Assembly: GCF_036248275.1 (NCBI RefSeq)
Contig: NZ_CP109181.1
Coordinates: 4,340,001 to 4,404,000, forward strand
Direction: 5' to 3'
Source of the DNA: Streptomyces sp. NBC_01716
GTDB lineage: Bacteria; Actinomycetota; Actinomycetes; Streptomycetales; Streptomycetaceae
Length of the DNA: 64,000 nucleotides
Numbering within the stretch: the stretch's first letter is position 1; the number at the start of each line of letters is the position of its first letter. The notes beneath the pieces are model-generated. The model worked only from the letters and a program-made list of their open reading frames with translations, was not told the origin of the DNA and searched no databases. The translations under genes and the position numbers were made by a program. Positions 47,532 to 55,271 of this stretch are shown here, one piece after another.

Positions 47532-48788
47532 ATGGGTATGGCGGGCGGGGGGAAGCTGGGGCGGCGGTTCGGGTGGCTGTGGGCGTCGTACGCCGTCAGT
47601 TCGTACGGTACGGCGCTCGGGTTCGGCGCCTTTCCCCTGATGGCTGTCCTCGTACTGGACTCCGGGCCGGCCCAGGTCGCGGCGCTGGCCGCCACCGGGC
47701 GGGCGGTTGGAGCGCTCTTGGCGGTGCCGCTCGGTCCGTGGGTGGAGTTCCGCCGCAAACGGCCGGTCATGGTGGCCATGGACCTGGTCCGGTTCGCGGC
47801 GCTGATGAGTGTCCCCGCCGCGTTCGCGTTCGGCAGGCTGAGCTTCGCCCAGCTCCTCGTCGTCTCCGTCGTCGTCGCTGCGGCCAACATCGCCTTCAAC
47901 GCGGCCGGCGGCGCGTACCTCAAGACGCTTGTGCCGCCGAAGGACCTGCTCATCGCCAACGGCCGCTTCGAGTCCACGACATGGACCGCGACGATGGTCG
48001 GACCGCCGCTCGGGGGAGCGGCGATCGCGATCCTCGGCCCGGTGACGACCGTGGCGGCCGACGCCGTCAGCTATCTGCTCTCGGCCGCGGGCATCCGCGC
48101 CATCGGCGGGAGCGAACCGAGCCCGCCCTGCCGCGCGAGCCCGCCGCGCGCCGCCGCGCCGCAGCGGCTGCGCGCGGGCGATCTGCTCGAAGGGTGGCGC
48201 GCCATCCTCGGTCAACCCACCCTCCGCCGGCTGTTCTTCAACTCCCTCACGGTCAACTCCCTGATCATGGCGGCCGAGCCGCTGCTGGCCGTACTTCTGC
48301 TGGGCAGTCTCGGGTGGACACCCTGGCAGTACGGTCTCGCGTTCGCGCTCCCCTGCGTCGGCGGCCTCGTCGGCTCCCGCCTCGCGCGCCGGCTCGTGGC
48401 ACGGTTCGGGCAGCGCAGGGTGCTGATCGTCTCCGGGGTTTCGCGCGCCTGCTGGCCGGTCGGGCTGGCGTTCGTGCAGCCGGGTGTGCCCGGGATCGCC
48501 CTCGTCATGGCCGTCCAATTCGGCCTGGTGACCTGCTGCGCGGTGTTCAACCCGGTCCTGGCCACCTACCGGCTGGAACACATCGCGGCCGACCGGGTCG
48601 CCCGCACCCTGACCTCGTGGTCGGTCAGCAGCAGCGCCGCCATCGCCGCGGTGACCGCCTCGTGGGGTCTGCTGGCCGCCCTCACCACTCCCCGTACGGC
48701 GATCGCCGTCGCGGGGCTCCTCCTCCTGGCCACCCCGCTGCTGCTCCCGCGAGCAACTTCTAGGTCCTGCCCGCCGGACAACACCTAG
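47532..48788 (+). CDS. MFS transporter
   Basis: A 418-residue protein with 10-12 membrane segments. The first helices are WLWASYAVSSYGTALGFGAF and the loop GPWVEFRRKRPVMVAMDLVRF is a motif-A-like region; TTWTATMVGPPLGGAAIAIL marks helix 5. It resembles macrolide-efflux type MFS_3 proteins. ATG 47532 follows GAGAGGGG. The last codons (SCPPDNT then TAG) end precisely on the left CTAG of the MITE-like element at 48785. Divergent from the kinase-like gene. Substrate unknown. Confidence 0.82.
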   Translation: MGMAGGGKLGRRFGWLWASYAVSSYGTALGFGAFPLMAVLVLDSGPAQVAALAATGRAVGALLAVPLGPWVEFRRKRPVMVAMDLVRFAALMSVPAAFAFGRLSFAQLLVVSVVVAAANIAFNAAGGAYLKTLVPPKDLLIANGRFESTTWTATMVGPPLGGAAIAILGPVTTVAADAVSYLLSAAGIRAIGGSEPSPPCRASPPRAAAPQRLRAGDLLEGWRAILGQPTLRRLFFNSLTVNSLIMAAEPLLAVLLLGSLGWTPWQYGLAFALPCVGGLVGSRLARRLVARFGQRRVLIVSGVSRACWPVGLAFVQPGVPGIALVMAVQFGLVTCCAVFNPVLATYRLEHIAADRVARTLTSWSVSSSAAIAAVTASWGLLAALTTPRTAIAVAGLLLLATPLLLPRATSRSCPPDNT

Positions 48789-48852
48789 GGCGTGTTTTAG
48801 AAGTCCCGTCTGGCCGATGGGCGGACGACGCTACTTCTCAAACACGCCCTAG
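48785..48852. mobile_element. MITE-like element, copy 2 (short), between convergent stop codons
   Basis: A 68-base version of the element at 37723-37903. The left 31 bases are identical (CTAGGGCGTGTTTTAGAAGT, then CCCGTCTGGCC), then it jumps to GATGGGCGGACGACGCTACTTCT and the right end, lacking the ~113-base centre. The right terminal repeat has one change (CTCAAACACG versus CTAAAACACG). CTAG at the left end is the stop of the MFS gene; CTAG at the right end is, on the reverse strand, the TAG stop of the next gene. Confidence 0.85.
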
Positions 48853-49487
48853 TCGCTGCCCCCGCCTCCGCCCCCACCGCTCCCGCAGCTGAAGCCGCCC
48901 GGTTCCGAGGGCGCGTGCGTGCCGGAGCCCGGGTCCGAGGACGAATCCGGGTCGTACGCGTAGTCGTAGTCCGGTTCGGCCGCCCTGCCCATACGGATCA
49001 GGGTCCGTCCCAGACCGGACGGGATCGACGTATCCGCGACGAGGCGGCGCAGCCGTCGGTCCGGGTGTCCGGCCGGGCCGTCGAAGATGTACGCGGGGAA
49101 CGCCGCCTCCTTCTTGGCCGCGGCCAACTGCCGCCTGCCCGCCGGGGTGAGGCGGTACCGGCCCCGGGCGACGAGGCCGATGGCGACCAGCTCCCGCTTG
49201 ATCTCCGCGACTTCAGGCCCGCCGCGCAGGGCGTTCGCGACGACCTTCAGGCTCCTCCCGCGCGGGCAACTGGCGAGGACCGCCCGTTCGACGGGGTGCT
49301 TCGCGAGGCTGTCGCTCTCCTCGGCCGCCCGCACCCGGGGGCCGACGATCGTGACGGCCCCCCGGTCGCGCAGCGCGAAGAGCGCTGCTTCCAGGACGCG
49401 TTGAGGTCCACCGGCCAGATAGGCCACTTCGTACGCTTCGAGTCGTCGTTCGGCCGCCGGGACGCGCCGTCGTATCGTGGTCCGCAC
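48849..49487 (-). CDS. TIGR04222-domain-like protein
   Basis: A 212-residue protein with LEAYEVAYLAGGPQRVLEAALFALRDRGAV, the signature of the TIGR04222 group, followed by two winged-helix-like segments (LKVVANALRGGPEVAEIKREL, RYRLTPAGRRQLAAAK). The C-terminus is Cys-Gly rich (FSCGSGGGGGGGSD), a common feature of this family. The usual membrane segments are not obvious, so it may be a shortened member. Start ATG or GTG at 49487; no strong ribosome site. The stop is supplied by the right end of the MITE-like element. Function unknown. Confidence 0.7.
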   Translation of the reverse strand: MRTTIRRRVPAAERRLEAYEVAYLAGGPQRVLEAALFALRDRGAVTIVGPRVRAAEESDSLAKHPVERAVLASCPRGRSLKVVANALRGGPEVAEIKRELVAIGLVARGRYRLTPAGRRQLAAAKKEAAFPAYIFDGPAGHPDRRLRRLVADTSIPSGLGRTLIRMGRAAEPDYDYAYDPDSSSDPGSGTHAPSEPGGFSCGSGGGGGGGSD

Positions 49488-49673
49488 AGGAGCCCCCGTC
49501 CGTGATGTCGTACCTGATGTCGTCTTTCGCCAGTATGGCTGCGATGCCCGGAACGGTCCCCGGCGCGACGGCAGTTCAGAGGAAGACTTGAGGTACGGCC
49601 GCGTGCGACGGCGCGGTCCGCGACGGGCCGAAATGTGGTCGACGCGGACCGGCCCTACCGATAGATGTGGACC

Positions 49674-51050
49674 ATGACCTCACCTTTGGAAGACCTCCTT
49701 CCCGGTACGCGACGGGCCCTGCTGCACCGCATCGCCACCGCGCAGTCGGAGGGCCGCGCTCCCTCGCTCGTCGGCGCGGTCGCCCGCGACGGGCGCACCG
49801 TCTGGTCGGGCGGGCGCAGTTGTGTGGACGGGCACGAGCCGGACGCGGACACCCAGTACCGGATCGGCTCGATCACCAAGTGCTTCACCGCCGTTCTGGT
49901 GCTGCGGCTGCGCGACGAGGGGCTGCTCGATCTGGGTGACCCGCTGGAGAAACACCTTCCCGGCACCGGGGTCGGTGCGGTCACCATCGCCCAACTGCTC
50001 GGCCACGGGGCGGGCTTGGCGGCCGAGGCACCGGCGCCCTGGTGGGAGCGCACCCCGGGTACGACACGGCCCGAGCTGGCGGATGTCCTCGGCGAGCACC
50101 CCGTGCTGCACCCCGCCGGGCGGCTGCATCATTACTCCAACCCCGGCTACACCCTGCTCGGTTCGCTGATCGAGGCGATCCGCGGCGCGTCCTGGGAGGA
50201 GGTGCTGCGGCGGGAGATCCTGGAGCCGCTGTCCCTGCGCCGTACGAGCACACAGCCCGTCGCCCCGGCGGCAGGCGGCTGGGCCGTGCATCCCTGGGCC
50301 GACGCGATTCTGCCCGAACCCGCCGAGGACCTCGGTCTGATGGCCCCCGCCGGCCAGCTCTGGTCGACGGCCGACGACCTGTGCCGCTTCGGCGCGTTCC
50401 TCGCCGAGGGCGACGACCGTGTCCTGAGCGCGGCGTCCCTGCGGGAGGCCCGGACGCCCGCCACACCTCCGGAGAGCGGGGAGTGGGACGGCGGTTACGG
50501 GCTCGGCGTGCAGCTGGCCCGCCGGAGGGGCCGCACGCTGGCCGGGCACACCGGCTCGCTGCCGGGCTTCGTCGCCGCGCTCTGGGTGAGTGCCGAGGAC
50601 GGGCTGGTCGCCGTCGCTCTCGCCAACGCCACCTCGGGACCGCTCGTTGGCGCCATCGCCGCCGATCTCATCGGCATCGTGGCGGACGCGGAGCCCCGTA
50701 TCCCCGAGCCGTGGCGGCCGCTGCCCGAGGTCGACCAGACGCTGCTGGAGCTCACGGGCCCCTGGTACTGGGGCGCGAGTCCGTTCGTACTGCGCCTCAC
50801 GGCGGACGGTGGGCTGGACTTCCGGCCGCTGCGCGCGGCGGGCCGCCGTTCCCGGTTCACGGCGCGGCCGGACGGGACATGGACGGGCCTCGACGGTTAC
50901 TACACGGGGGAGACGCTGCGGGTCGTCCGGCGCCCGGACGGCCGGGTGAGCCATCTCGACCTGGGCTCTTTCGTCTACACCCGCGAGCCGTACGAGCCGG
51001 GGGACGCGGTCCCGGGCGGGGTGGACGAACAGGGCTGGCGCGGCCTGTGA
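49674..51050 (+). CDS. Serine hydrolase of the beta-lactamase/DD-peptidase fold
   Basis: A 458-residue class C beta-lactamase-like enzyme. Catalytic SxxK is SITK in YRIGSITKCFTAVLVLRLR, YxN is YSN in LHHYSNPGYTLLGSLIEA, and HxG is HTG in LAGHTGSLPGFVAALW. A C-terminal lipocalin-like extension of ~100 residues begins LELTGPWYWGASPFVLRL. No signal peptide is evident, so it may be cytoplasmic and act on esters or amides. ATG 49674 is chosen; ATG 49665 in frame adds three residues. It ends directly before a parS. Confidence 0.85.
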   Translation: MTSPLEDLLPGTRRALLHRIATAQSEGRAPSLVGAVARDGRTVWSGGRSCVDGHEPDADTQYRIGSITKCFTAVLVLRLRDEGLLDLGDPLEKHLPGTGVGAVTIAQLLGHGAGLAAEAPAPWWERTPGTTRPELADVLGEHPVLHPAGRLHHYSNPGYTLLGSLIEAIRGASWEEVLRREILEPLSLRRTSTQPVAPAAGGWAVHPWADAILPEPAEDLGLMAPAGQLWSTADDLCRFGAFLAEGDDRVLSAASLREARTPATPPESGEWDGGYGLGVQLARRRGRTLAGHTGSLPGFVAALWVSAEDGLVAVALANATSGPLVGAIAADLIGIVADAEPRIPEPWRPLPEVDQTLLELTGPWYWGASPFVLRLTADGGLDFRPLRAAGRRSRFTARPDGTWTGLDGYYTGETLRVVRRPDGRVSHLDLGSFVYTREPYEPGDAVPGGVDEQGWRGL

Positions 51051-51051
51051 T

Positions 51052-51065
51052 GTTTCACGTGAAAC
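51052..51065. promoter_or_regulatory. parS: parS site
   Basis: Perfect GTTTCACGTGAAAC beginning two bases after the hydrolase stop codon, between convergent genes. Confidence 0.92.
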
Positions 51066-51086
51066 CACACAAACGAGCTGCCAGGT

Positions 51087-51611
51087 CTACGCCCCGGTCT
51101 CCAGGCTCAGCTTCAGTCCGACATGGGACGCGGTGAAGCCGAGCCGCTCGTAGAATCGCAGGGCGTCCGTACGCGACGCGTCGGACGTCAGCTGCACCAA
51201 CTGGCAGCCCTGGCGCCCGGATTCGTCGATGGCCCACTGGATCAGCCGGGTGCCGAGTCCGGAGCCGCGCTCGTCGGAGTGCACCCGTACGCCCTCGATG
51301 ACCGACCGTGTGGCGCCCCGGCGGGAGATGCCCGCGATGATCGTCAGTTGCAGCGTCCCGACGACGCGTCCGTCGCGCTCGGCGACGACCTGGTACTGGT
51401 TCGGGTCGTCGACGAGCCGCTCGAAGGCCCTGCGGTACGGCGTGAGGTCGTCCGGCGACTCGCGCGCCGCGCCCAGCCGGTCGTCGGCGAGCATGGCGAC
51501 GATCGCCGGGAGGTCGGCGGCTTCGGCGGGCCGTATACGCAGATCCGTGGCCGCATCGGTGTGCGGATCGGTATGCGGATCTGCGCGCGGATCGGTGTGC
51601 GGATCGGTCAT
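51087..51611 (-). CDS. GNAT acetyltransferase with repeated N-terminus
   Basis: A 174-residue protein. The core has LRIRPAEAADLPAIVAMLAD, VVGTLQLTIIAGISRRGATRSVIEGVRVHSDERGSGLG (acetyl-CoA loop) and DALRFYERLGFTASHVGLKL, resembling PaiA/phosphinothricin-type acetyltransferases. The first 22 residues, MTDPHTDPRADPHTDPHTD, are encoded by an imperfect 12-base tandem repeat (GATCGGTGTGCG-like, 51550-51610) and look recently expanded. Start ATG 51611. It lies 10 bases downstream of the marR-type gene on the same strand. Substrate unknown. Confidence 0.82.
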   Translation of the reverse strand: MTDPHTDPRADPHTDPHTDAATDLRIRPAEAADLPAIVAMLADDRLGAARESPDDLTPYRRAFERLVDDPNQYQVVAERDGRVVGTLQLTIIAGISRRGATRSVIEGVRVHSDERGSGLGTRLIQWAIDESGRQGCQLVQLTSDASRTDALRFYERLGFTASHVGLKLSLETGA

Positions 51612-51621
51612 GGACCGCAGG

Positions 51622-52095
51622 TTACGCCGGTGCCGACCGCGCCGGCACACGCAGCTCTTCCACGGCCCTGACCAGCGGCGCGAGCTCAGGGTTCGCCGCT
51701 GCCGCGTCCAGTGCCTCGCGCAGCGCGGTGTCGTTGGTCGGCCGTGCCTCGGCCAGCAGCCGCAGGCCCGTCTCGCTGACGTCGGTGTAGATCCCGCGCC
51801 GGTCGGTGGGACAGAGATAGCGGGTGAGGAGCCCCCGGTCCTCAAGGCGGGTGACCAGACGGGTGGTCGCGCTCTGGCTGAGGACCACGGCGTCGGCGAC
51901 CTGCTTCATCTGGAGGTGTCCGCCTTCGCCGTCGTGCTGGCGGCTGAGGACGTCGAGCAGTGAGTACTCGCGGACGCTGAGGTCGTGCCCGCTCTGCAGA
52001 GCCCGCTCGATGTGCGACTCGATCCTGCTGTGCAGCAGGGAGAGGGCCACCCAGCCCTGGGCGAGTGCGGTGAGTGCGGGGTCCGTGGCAGTCAT
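51622..52095 (-). CDS. MarR-family transcriptional regulator
   Basis: A 157-residue winged-helix repressor. It has SVREYSLLDVLSRQHDGEGG, LQMKQVADAVVLSQSATTRLVTRLEDRGLLTR (recognition helix) and PTDRRGIYTDVSETGLRLL (the wing, with the DRR motif). ATG 52095 follows GGAGGAAG; a 12-codon longer start lacks such a site. Divergent from the MFS pump gene at 52329, and likely its repressor in the manner of MarR/pump pairs. TGCAA repeats between them are candidate operators. Confidence 0.88.
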   Translation of the reverse strand: MTATDPALTALAQGWVALSLLHSRIESHIERALQSGHDLSVREYSLLDVLSRQHDGEGGHLQMKQVADAVVLSQSATTRLVTRLEDRGLLTRYLCPTDRRGIYTDVSETGLRLLAEARPTNDTALREALDAAAANPELAPLVRAVEELRVPARSAPA

Positions 52096-52163
52096 GGCGT
52101 CGTCTTCCTCCGTCGTCTCCGCAGTCTCCATCGACCGGAGCTTCCTCGGCCCAGGATAGGGCA

Positions 52164-52212
52164 CGTCTGCAATATAGCGCGCTTGCAATTAAACGGCGTC
52201 TGCAAGTATTGT
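52164..52212. promoter_or_regulatory. Candidate MarR operator region
   Basis: Three TGCAA-containing repeats (CGTCTGCAATATA at 52164, CTTGCAATTA at 52182 and CGTCTGCAAGTA at 52198) lie between the divergent regulator and pump genes. CTTGCA and TGCAAG make an inverted pair with a 13-base gap. The AT-rich character (AATATAGC, AATTAAAC) stands out from the flanks and fits a promoter/operator. Confidence 0.5.
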
Positions 52213-52328
52213 CCACGCTCGTAAAGCGCACACGCAAGCAGCGCCTGCCATGCGATCAGCGCCTGCCGCGCAAGCGGCGGCTACGCGGCCGGCGCCTCGT
52301 ACCTCGTACTCCGGGAAAGGCCACACCC

Positions 52329-53573
52329 ATGCCACTCGCCCTCCTCGCCCTGGCCATCGGGGCGTTCGGGATCGGGACCACCGAATTCGTGATCATGGGG
52401 CTGCTCCCCGAGGTCGCCTCCGAGTACGGCGTCACCATCCCCACCGCGGGCCATCTGGTCAGCGGTTACGCCCTCGGGGTCGTACTCGGCGCGCCGATCA
52501 TGACCATCCTGGGCACCCGCGTCAGCCGCAAGCGCATGCTGATGCTGCTGATGGGCCTGTTCATCGCGGGCAACGTGGTGTCCGCCCTCGCCCCCACCTT
52601 CGGCCTCATGCTCACCGGCCGCGTCGTCGCCTCGCTCGCCCACGGCGCGTTCTTCGGCATCGGGTCGGTCGTCGCCGCGGGCCTCGTCGCGCCGCACAAG
52701 CGGGCCGGCGCCATCGCGATGATGTTCACCGGTCTCACTCTCGCCAATGTCGTGGGTGTCCCCTTGGGTACGTACGTCGGCCAGAACACCGGCTGGCGCG
52801 CGACCTTCCTCCTCGTCGCGGGCCTCGGAGTCGTCGGTCTCGCCGGTGTCGCCAAGCTCGTACCGGAGCAGCCGCGCCCGAAGGGCGTACGGATCCGCCA
52901 CGAGGTGGCCGCGTTCCGCAACGTCCAGGTTTTGCTCGCCATGGGGATGACGGTCCTCGGCTTCGGCGGAGTCTTCGCCGCGATCACCTACATCACCCCG
53001 ATGATGACGCGGACCGCCGGCTTCGCCGACTCCTCCGTCACCTGGCTCCTGGTGCTTCTCGGCCTCGGCATGGTCGTCGGCAACCTCGTCGGCGGCCGGT
53101 ACGCCGACCGCCACCTCATGCCCATGCTGTACGTGTCCCTCGGCGCCCTCTCCGTCGTCCTCGCGCTCTTCACCCTCACCGCGCACGACAAGATCGCCGC
53201 CGCCGTCACGCTCTTCCTGATCGGGGCGCTCGGTTTCGCGACCGTGCCGCCGCTCCAGAAGCGCGTGCTCGACCAGGCGTCGGGCGCCCCGACGCTGGCC
53301 TCCGCCGTCAACATCGGCGCGTTCAACCTGGGCAACGCCCTCGCCGCCTGGCTCGGTGGCCTGGTCATCGGCGCCGGGCTCGGCTACACCGCGCCCAACT
53401 GGGTCGGCGCCGCCCTCGCCGCTTCCGCGCTGCTCCTCGCCGTCGTCTCGCACACACTCGAACGCCGTGCGGCCCATGGCGGCGACGGCGCCGCCACGGA
53501 CCTCACCGGGCCCGGTGCCGCCGCCCTTGCCGCGTCAGTCCCCACGGCTTCAGCACCGACACGACGGTCATGA
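52329..53573 (+). CDS. MFS efflux transporter of the DHA1 (AraJ/Cmx-like) group
   Basis: A 414-residue protein with twelve hydrophobic segments. It begins MPLALLALAIGAFGIGTTEFVIMGLLPEVA (the TTEF motif in helix 1 is a hallmark of this subgroup), then GAPIMTILGTRVSRKRMLMLLM (motif A) and GVVFAAITYITPMM-type segments. Homologues export drugs, arabinose or chloramphenicol. ATG 52329 is at the true start of helix 1. Divergent from the MarR-type regulator, which probably controls it. Its 3' end overlaps the next gene on the other strand by 71 bases. Confidence 0.88.
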   Translation: MPLALLALAIGAFGIGTTEFVIMGLLPEVASEYGVTIPTAGHLVSGYALGVVLGAPIMTILGTRVSRKRMLMLLMGLFIAGNVVSALAPTFGLMLTGRVVASLAHGAFFGIGSVVAAGLVAPHKRAGAIAMMFTGLTLANVVGVPLGTYVGQNTGWRATFLLVAGLGVVGLAGVAKLVPEQPRPKGVRIRHEVAAFRNVQVLLAMGMTVLGFGGVFAAITYITPMMTRTAGFADSSVTWLLVLLGLGMVVGNLVGGRYADRHLMPMLYVSLGALSVVLALFTLTAHDKIAAAVTLFLIGALGFATVPPLQKRVLDQASGAPTLASAVNIGAFNLGNALAAWLGGLVIGAGLGYTAPNWVGAALAASALLLAVVSHTLERRAAHGGDGAATDLTGPGAAALAASVPTASAPTRRS

Positions 53574-53994
53574 AGAGATACGCGCCGGTCGCCACGGTCG
53601 GCGCCGCGACCAGGCTGATGTCGGGCACGCCACCGCTGTCCGCGGCCTGCCCGATCCCCGGCCGCAGCGCGAAGACCGTCGCCGCGCCGGTGACCAGCGT
53701 GATCCAGAACTTGATCCGGACCCAGTGGTACCGGGCCAGCCCCCAGGGCGTACCCAGCGAGAGCACCAGACCACTGACGAGCGTGACGACGACGATGGGC
53801 GCGAGCAGCAGATCGGCGAAGACGTCCATCGAGCGGTAGGAGGCATCGGTGAGAGTGGGGTCGCCGGTGGTGTACGCGGTGATACCAAGCGTCAGCAGGC
53901 CGAGGGTGAGGCCCAGCCAGCTCACGGAGACGGCGACATGGACGACGAGGAGTGCCCGGCGGGCGGGCCGCTTGAGTGGTTTCACGTGGAACAC
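53503..53994 (-). CDS. Membrane protein with four hydrophobic segments (DUF2269-like)
   Basis: A 163-residue protein from GTG 53994 (VFHVKPLKRPARRALLVVHV). Hydrophobic segments: ALLVVHVAVSVSWLGLTLGL, FADLLLAPIVVVTLVSGLVL, KFWITLVTGAATVFAL and PTVATGAYLFMTVVSVL. This layout fits small DUF2269-like proteins; the assignment is tentative. Its start codon lies inside a degenerate parS (GTTTCACGTGGAAC, 53979-53992), and its C-terminus overlaps the MFS gene tail-to-tail by 71 bases. Confidence 0.65.
   Translation of the reverse strand: MFHVKPLKRPARRALLVVHVAVSVSWLGLTLGLLTLGITAYTTGDPTLTDASYRSMDVFADLLLAPIVVVTLVSGLVLSLGTPWGLARYHWVRIKFWITLVTGAATVFALRPGIGQAADSGGVPDISLVAAPTVATGAYLFMTVVSVLKPWGLTRQGRRHRAR
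53979..53992. promoter_or_regulatory. Degenerate parS-like site
   Basis: GTTTCACGTGGAAC differs from parS by one base (A to G at position 11). It overlaps the translation start of the leftward membrane protein, encoding FHVK. Either a weak ParB site or a decayed one. Confidence 0.5.
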
Positions 53995-54061
53995 GGTGTC
54001 GTGATTCGCACCGGAGGGCGTCTGACGGCGGGAGTAACCGTCCGTACTAACCTCGGCGTAC

Positions 54062-54724
54062 ATGGACAGCCCTGGGAAGCACATCGGCGACCGCCCTCGC
54101 ACCCTGCACCTCTTCGACCTCGACGGCACGCTGATCCGGGGATCGGCCGCCGCGATCGAGCTGTCCCGGCAGCTCGGCGTGGGTGCCGAGATCGCCGCGC
54201 TGGAGCGGGAGTTCCTGGGCGCGCGACTGGCTCCGGACGAGTTCGCCGTACGGGCCAGGGAGCTGTGGGCGGAGCTCACCACCGCACAGGTGGAGGCGGC
54301 CTTCGAGGGAGCACCGTGGCTGGCCGGGATCCGGGAGGTCTGGGAGACCATCCGGGGGCGGGGCGACTACTGCGCCGTGATCACGCTGTCGCCCGACTTC
54401 TTCGTGGAGCGGCTGCTGCCGTGGGGCGCGCACGCCACGTACGGCTCGCGCTGGCCGGCGCCGCCGTTCACCGCGCCGGTGGACCGGGCGGGGATTCTCA
54501 ACGCGGCGGCCAAGGTACGGATCGCCGGCGAGCTGTGTGCGCGGTTCGGGGTCCGGCCGGCGGACTGTGTCGCCTTCGGGGACTCCATGTCCGACGCGGC
54601 CGTCTTCGCGTCCGTACCGCGCGCGGTGGCGGTGAACGCGGACCACCATCTGACCGGGCTCGCCACGCACACGTACACGGGCGGCGATCTGCGTGAGGCG
54701 TTCGCGCTGATCGACGGCCCTTAG
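54062..54724 (+). CDS. HAD-superfamily phosphatase (SerB-like)
   Basis: A 220-residue hydrolase. Motif I is LHLFDLDGTLIRGSAA, with the nucleophilic Asp in DLDGT; motif II is the ITLSPDFF region; motifs III/IV are the later Lys (AAAKVRIA) and VAFGDSMSDAAVFASVPRAVAVNA. This pattern fits phosphoserine-phosphatase-like HAD enzymes, substrate unknown. ATG 54062 is at the start of the frame. It is divergent from the DUF2269-like gene and convergent to the Nudix gene. Confidence 0.85.
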   Translation: MDSPGKHIGDRPRTLHLFDLDGTLIRGSAAAIELSRQLGVGAEIAALEREFLGARLAPDEFAVRARELWAELTTAQVEAAFEGAPWLAGIREVWETIRGRGDYCAVITLSPDFFVERLLPWGAHATYGSRWPAPPFTAPVDRAGILNAAAKVRIAGELCARFGVRPADCVAFGDSMSDAAVFASVPRAVAVNADHHLTGLATHTYTGGDLREAFALIDGP

Positions 54725-54739
54725 GAGCTGAGTCCGGCG

Positions 54740-55219
54740 TCAGCCCAGGTCGGGCGCGTGCATCGCCCGTACGCCCTCGATGTTGCCGTCCAGATAGTGC
54801 CGCAGCGACAGCGGTACGAGATGGACGGCGGCGATCCCGACCCGGCTGAACGGCACCCGTACGATCTCGTACTCCCCGGACGGATCGTCGATCTCCGGCC
54901 CGTGCCGCAGCGACGGGTCCATCGATTCGAGCCGGCAGACGAAGAAGTGCTGCACTTTCACGCCGGTGACGCCGCCGTCCGTGATGTGCTCGACGGTGTC
55001 GACGAAACAGGGCACGACATCGGTGACCTTGGCGCCCAGCTCCTCGTCGACCTCGCGGTGGAGTGCCGCCACGACCGTGGTGTCGTCCGGCTCGACGCCG
55101 CCGCCGGGAGTCAGCCAGTACGGATCCACACCCGGCTTGATGCGCTTGATGAGGACGAGATGGTCGTCGTCGAGCAGGATGGCGCGTGCGGTTCGCTTGA
55201 CCACGGGACGTTCGGTCAT
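54740..55219 (-). CDS. Nudix hydrolase
   Basis: A 159-residue protein with a Nudix box around residues 40-62, GGGVEPDDTTVVAALHREVDEELG, matching G-x5-E-x7-RE-x2-EE-x-G. Preceding sequence is RAILLDDDHLVLIKRIKPG and the end is HYLDGNIEGVRAMHAP. Such enzymes cleave nucleoside diphosphate derivatives; specificity is unknown. ATG 55219 is used. It is 52 bases from the LysR gene on the same strand. Confidence 0.88.
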   Translation of the reverse strand: MTERPVVKRTARAILLDDDHLVLIKRIKPGVDPYWLTPGGGVEPDDTTVVAALHREVDEELGAKVTDVVPCFVDTVEHITDGGVTGVKVQHFFVCRLESMDPSLRHGPEIDDPSGEYEIVRVPFSRVGIAAVHLVPLSLRHYLDGNIEGVRAMHAPDLG

Positions 55220-55271
55220 GGGAAGAGCGTGGCCCGATACGGCCGGGTCGAAACTCCTCCGGGCCCGGCGG

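Noticed and set aside
46383..48581. A 732-codon reading of the kinase-like gene
   Set aside because: The extra ~400 codons run antisense to the MFS gene and are low-complexity; the protein similarity begins at ATG 47390.
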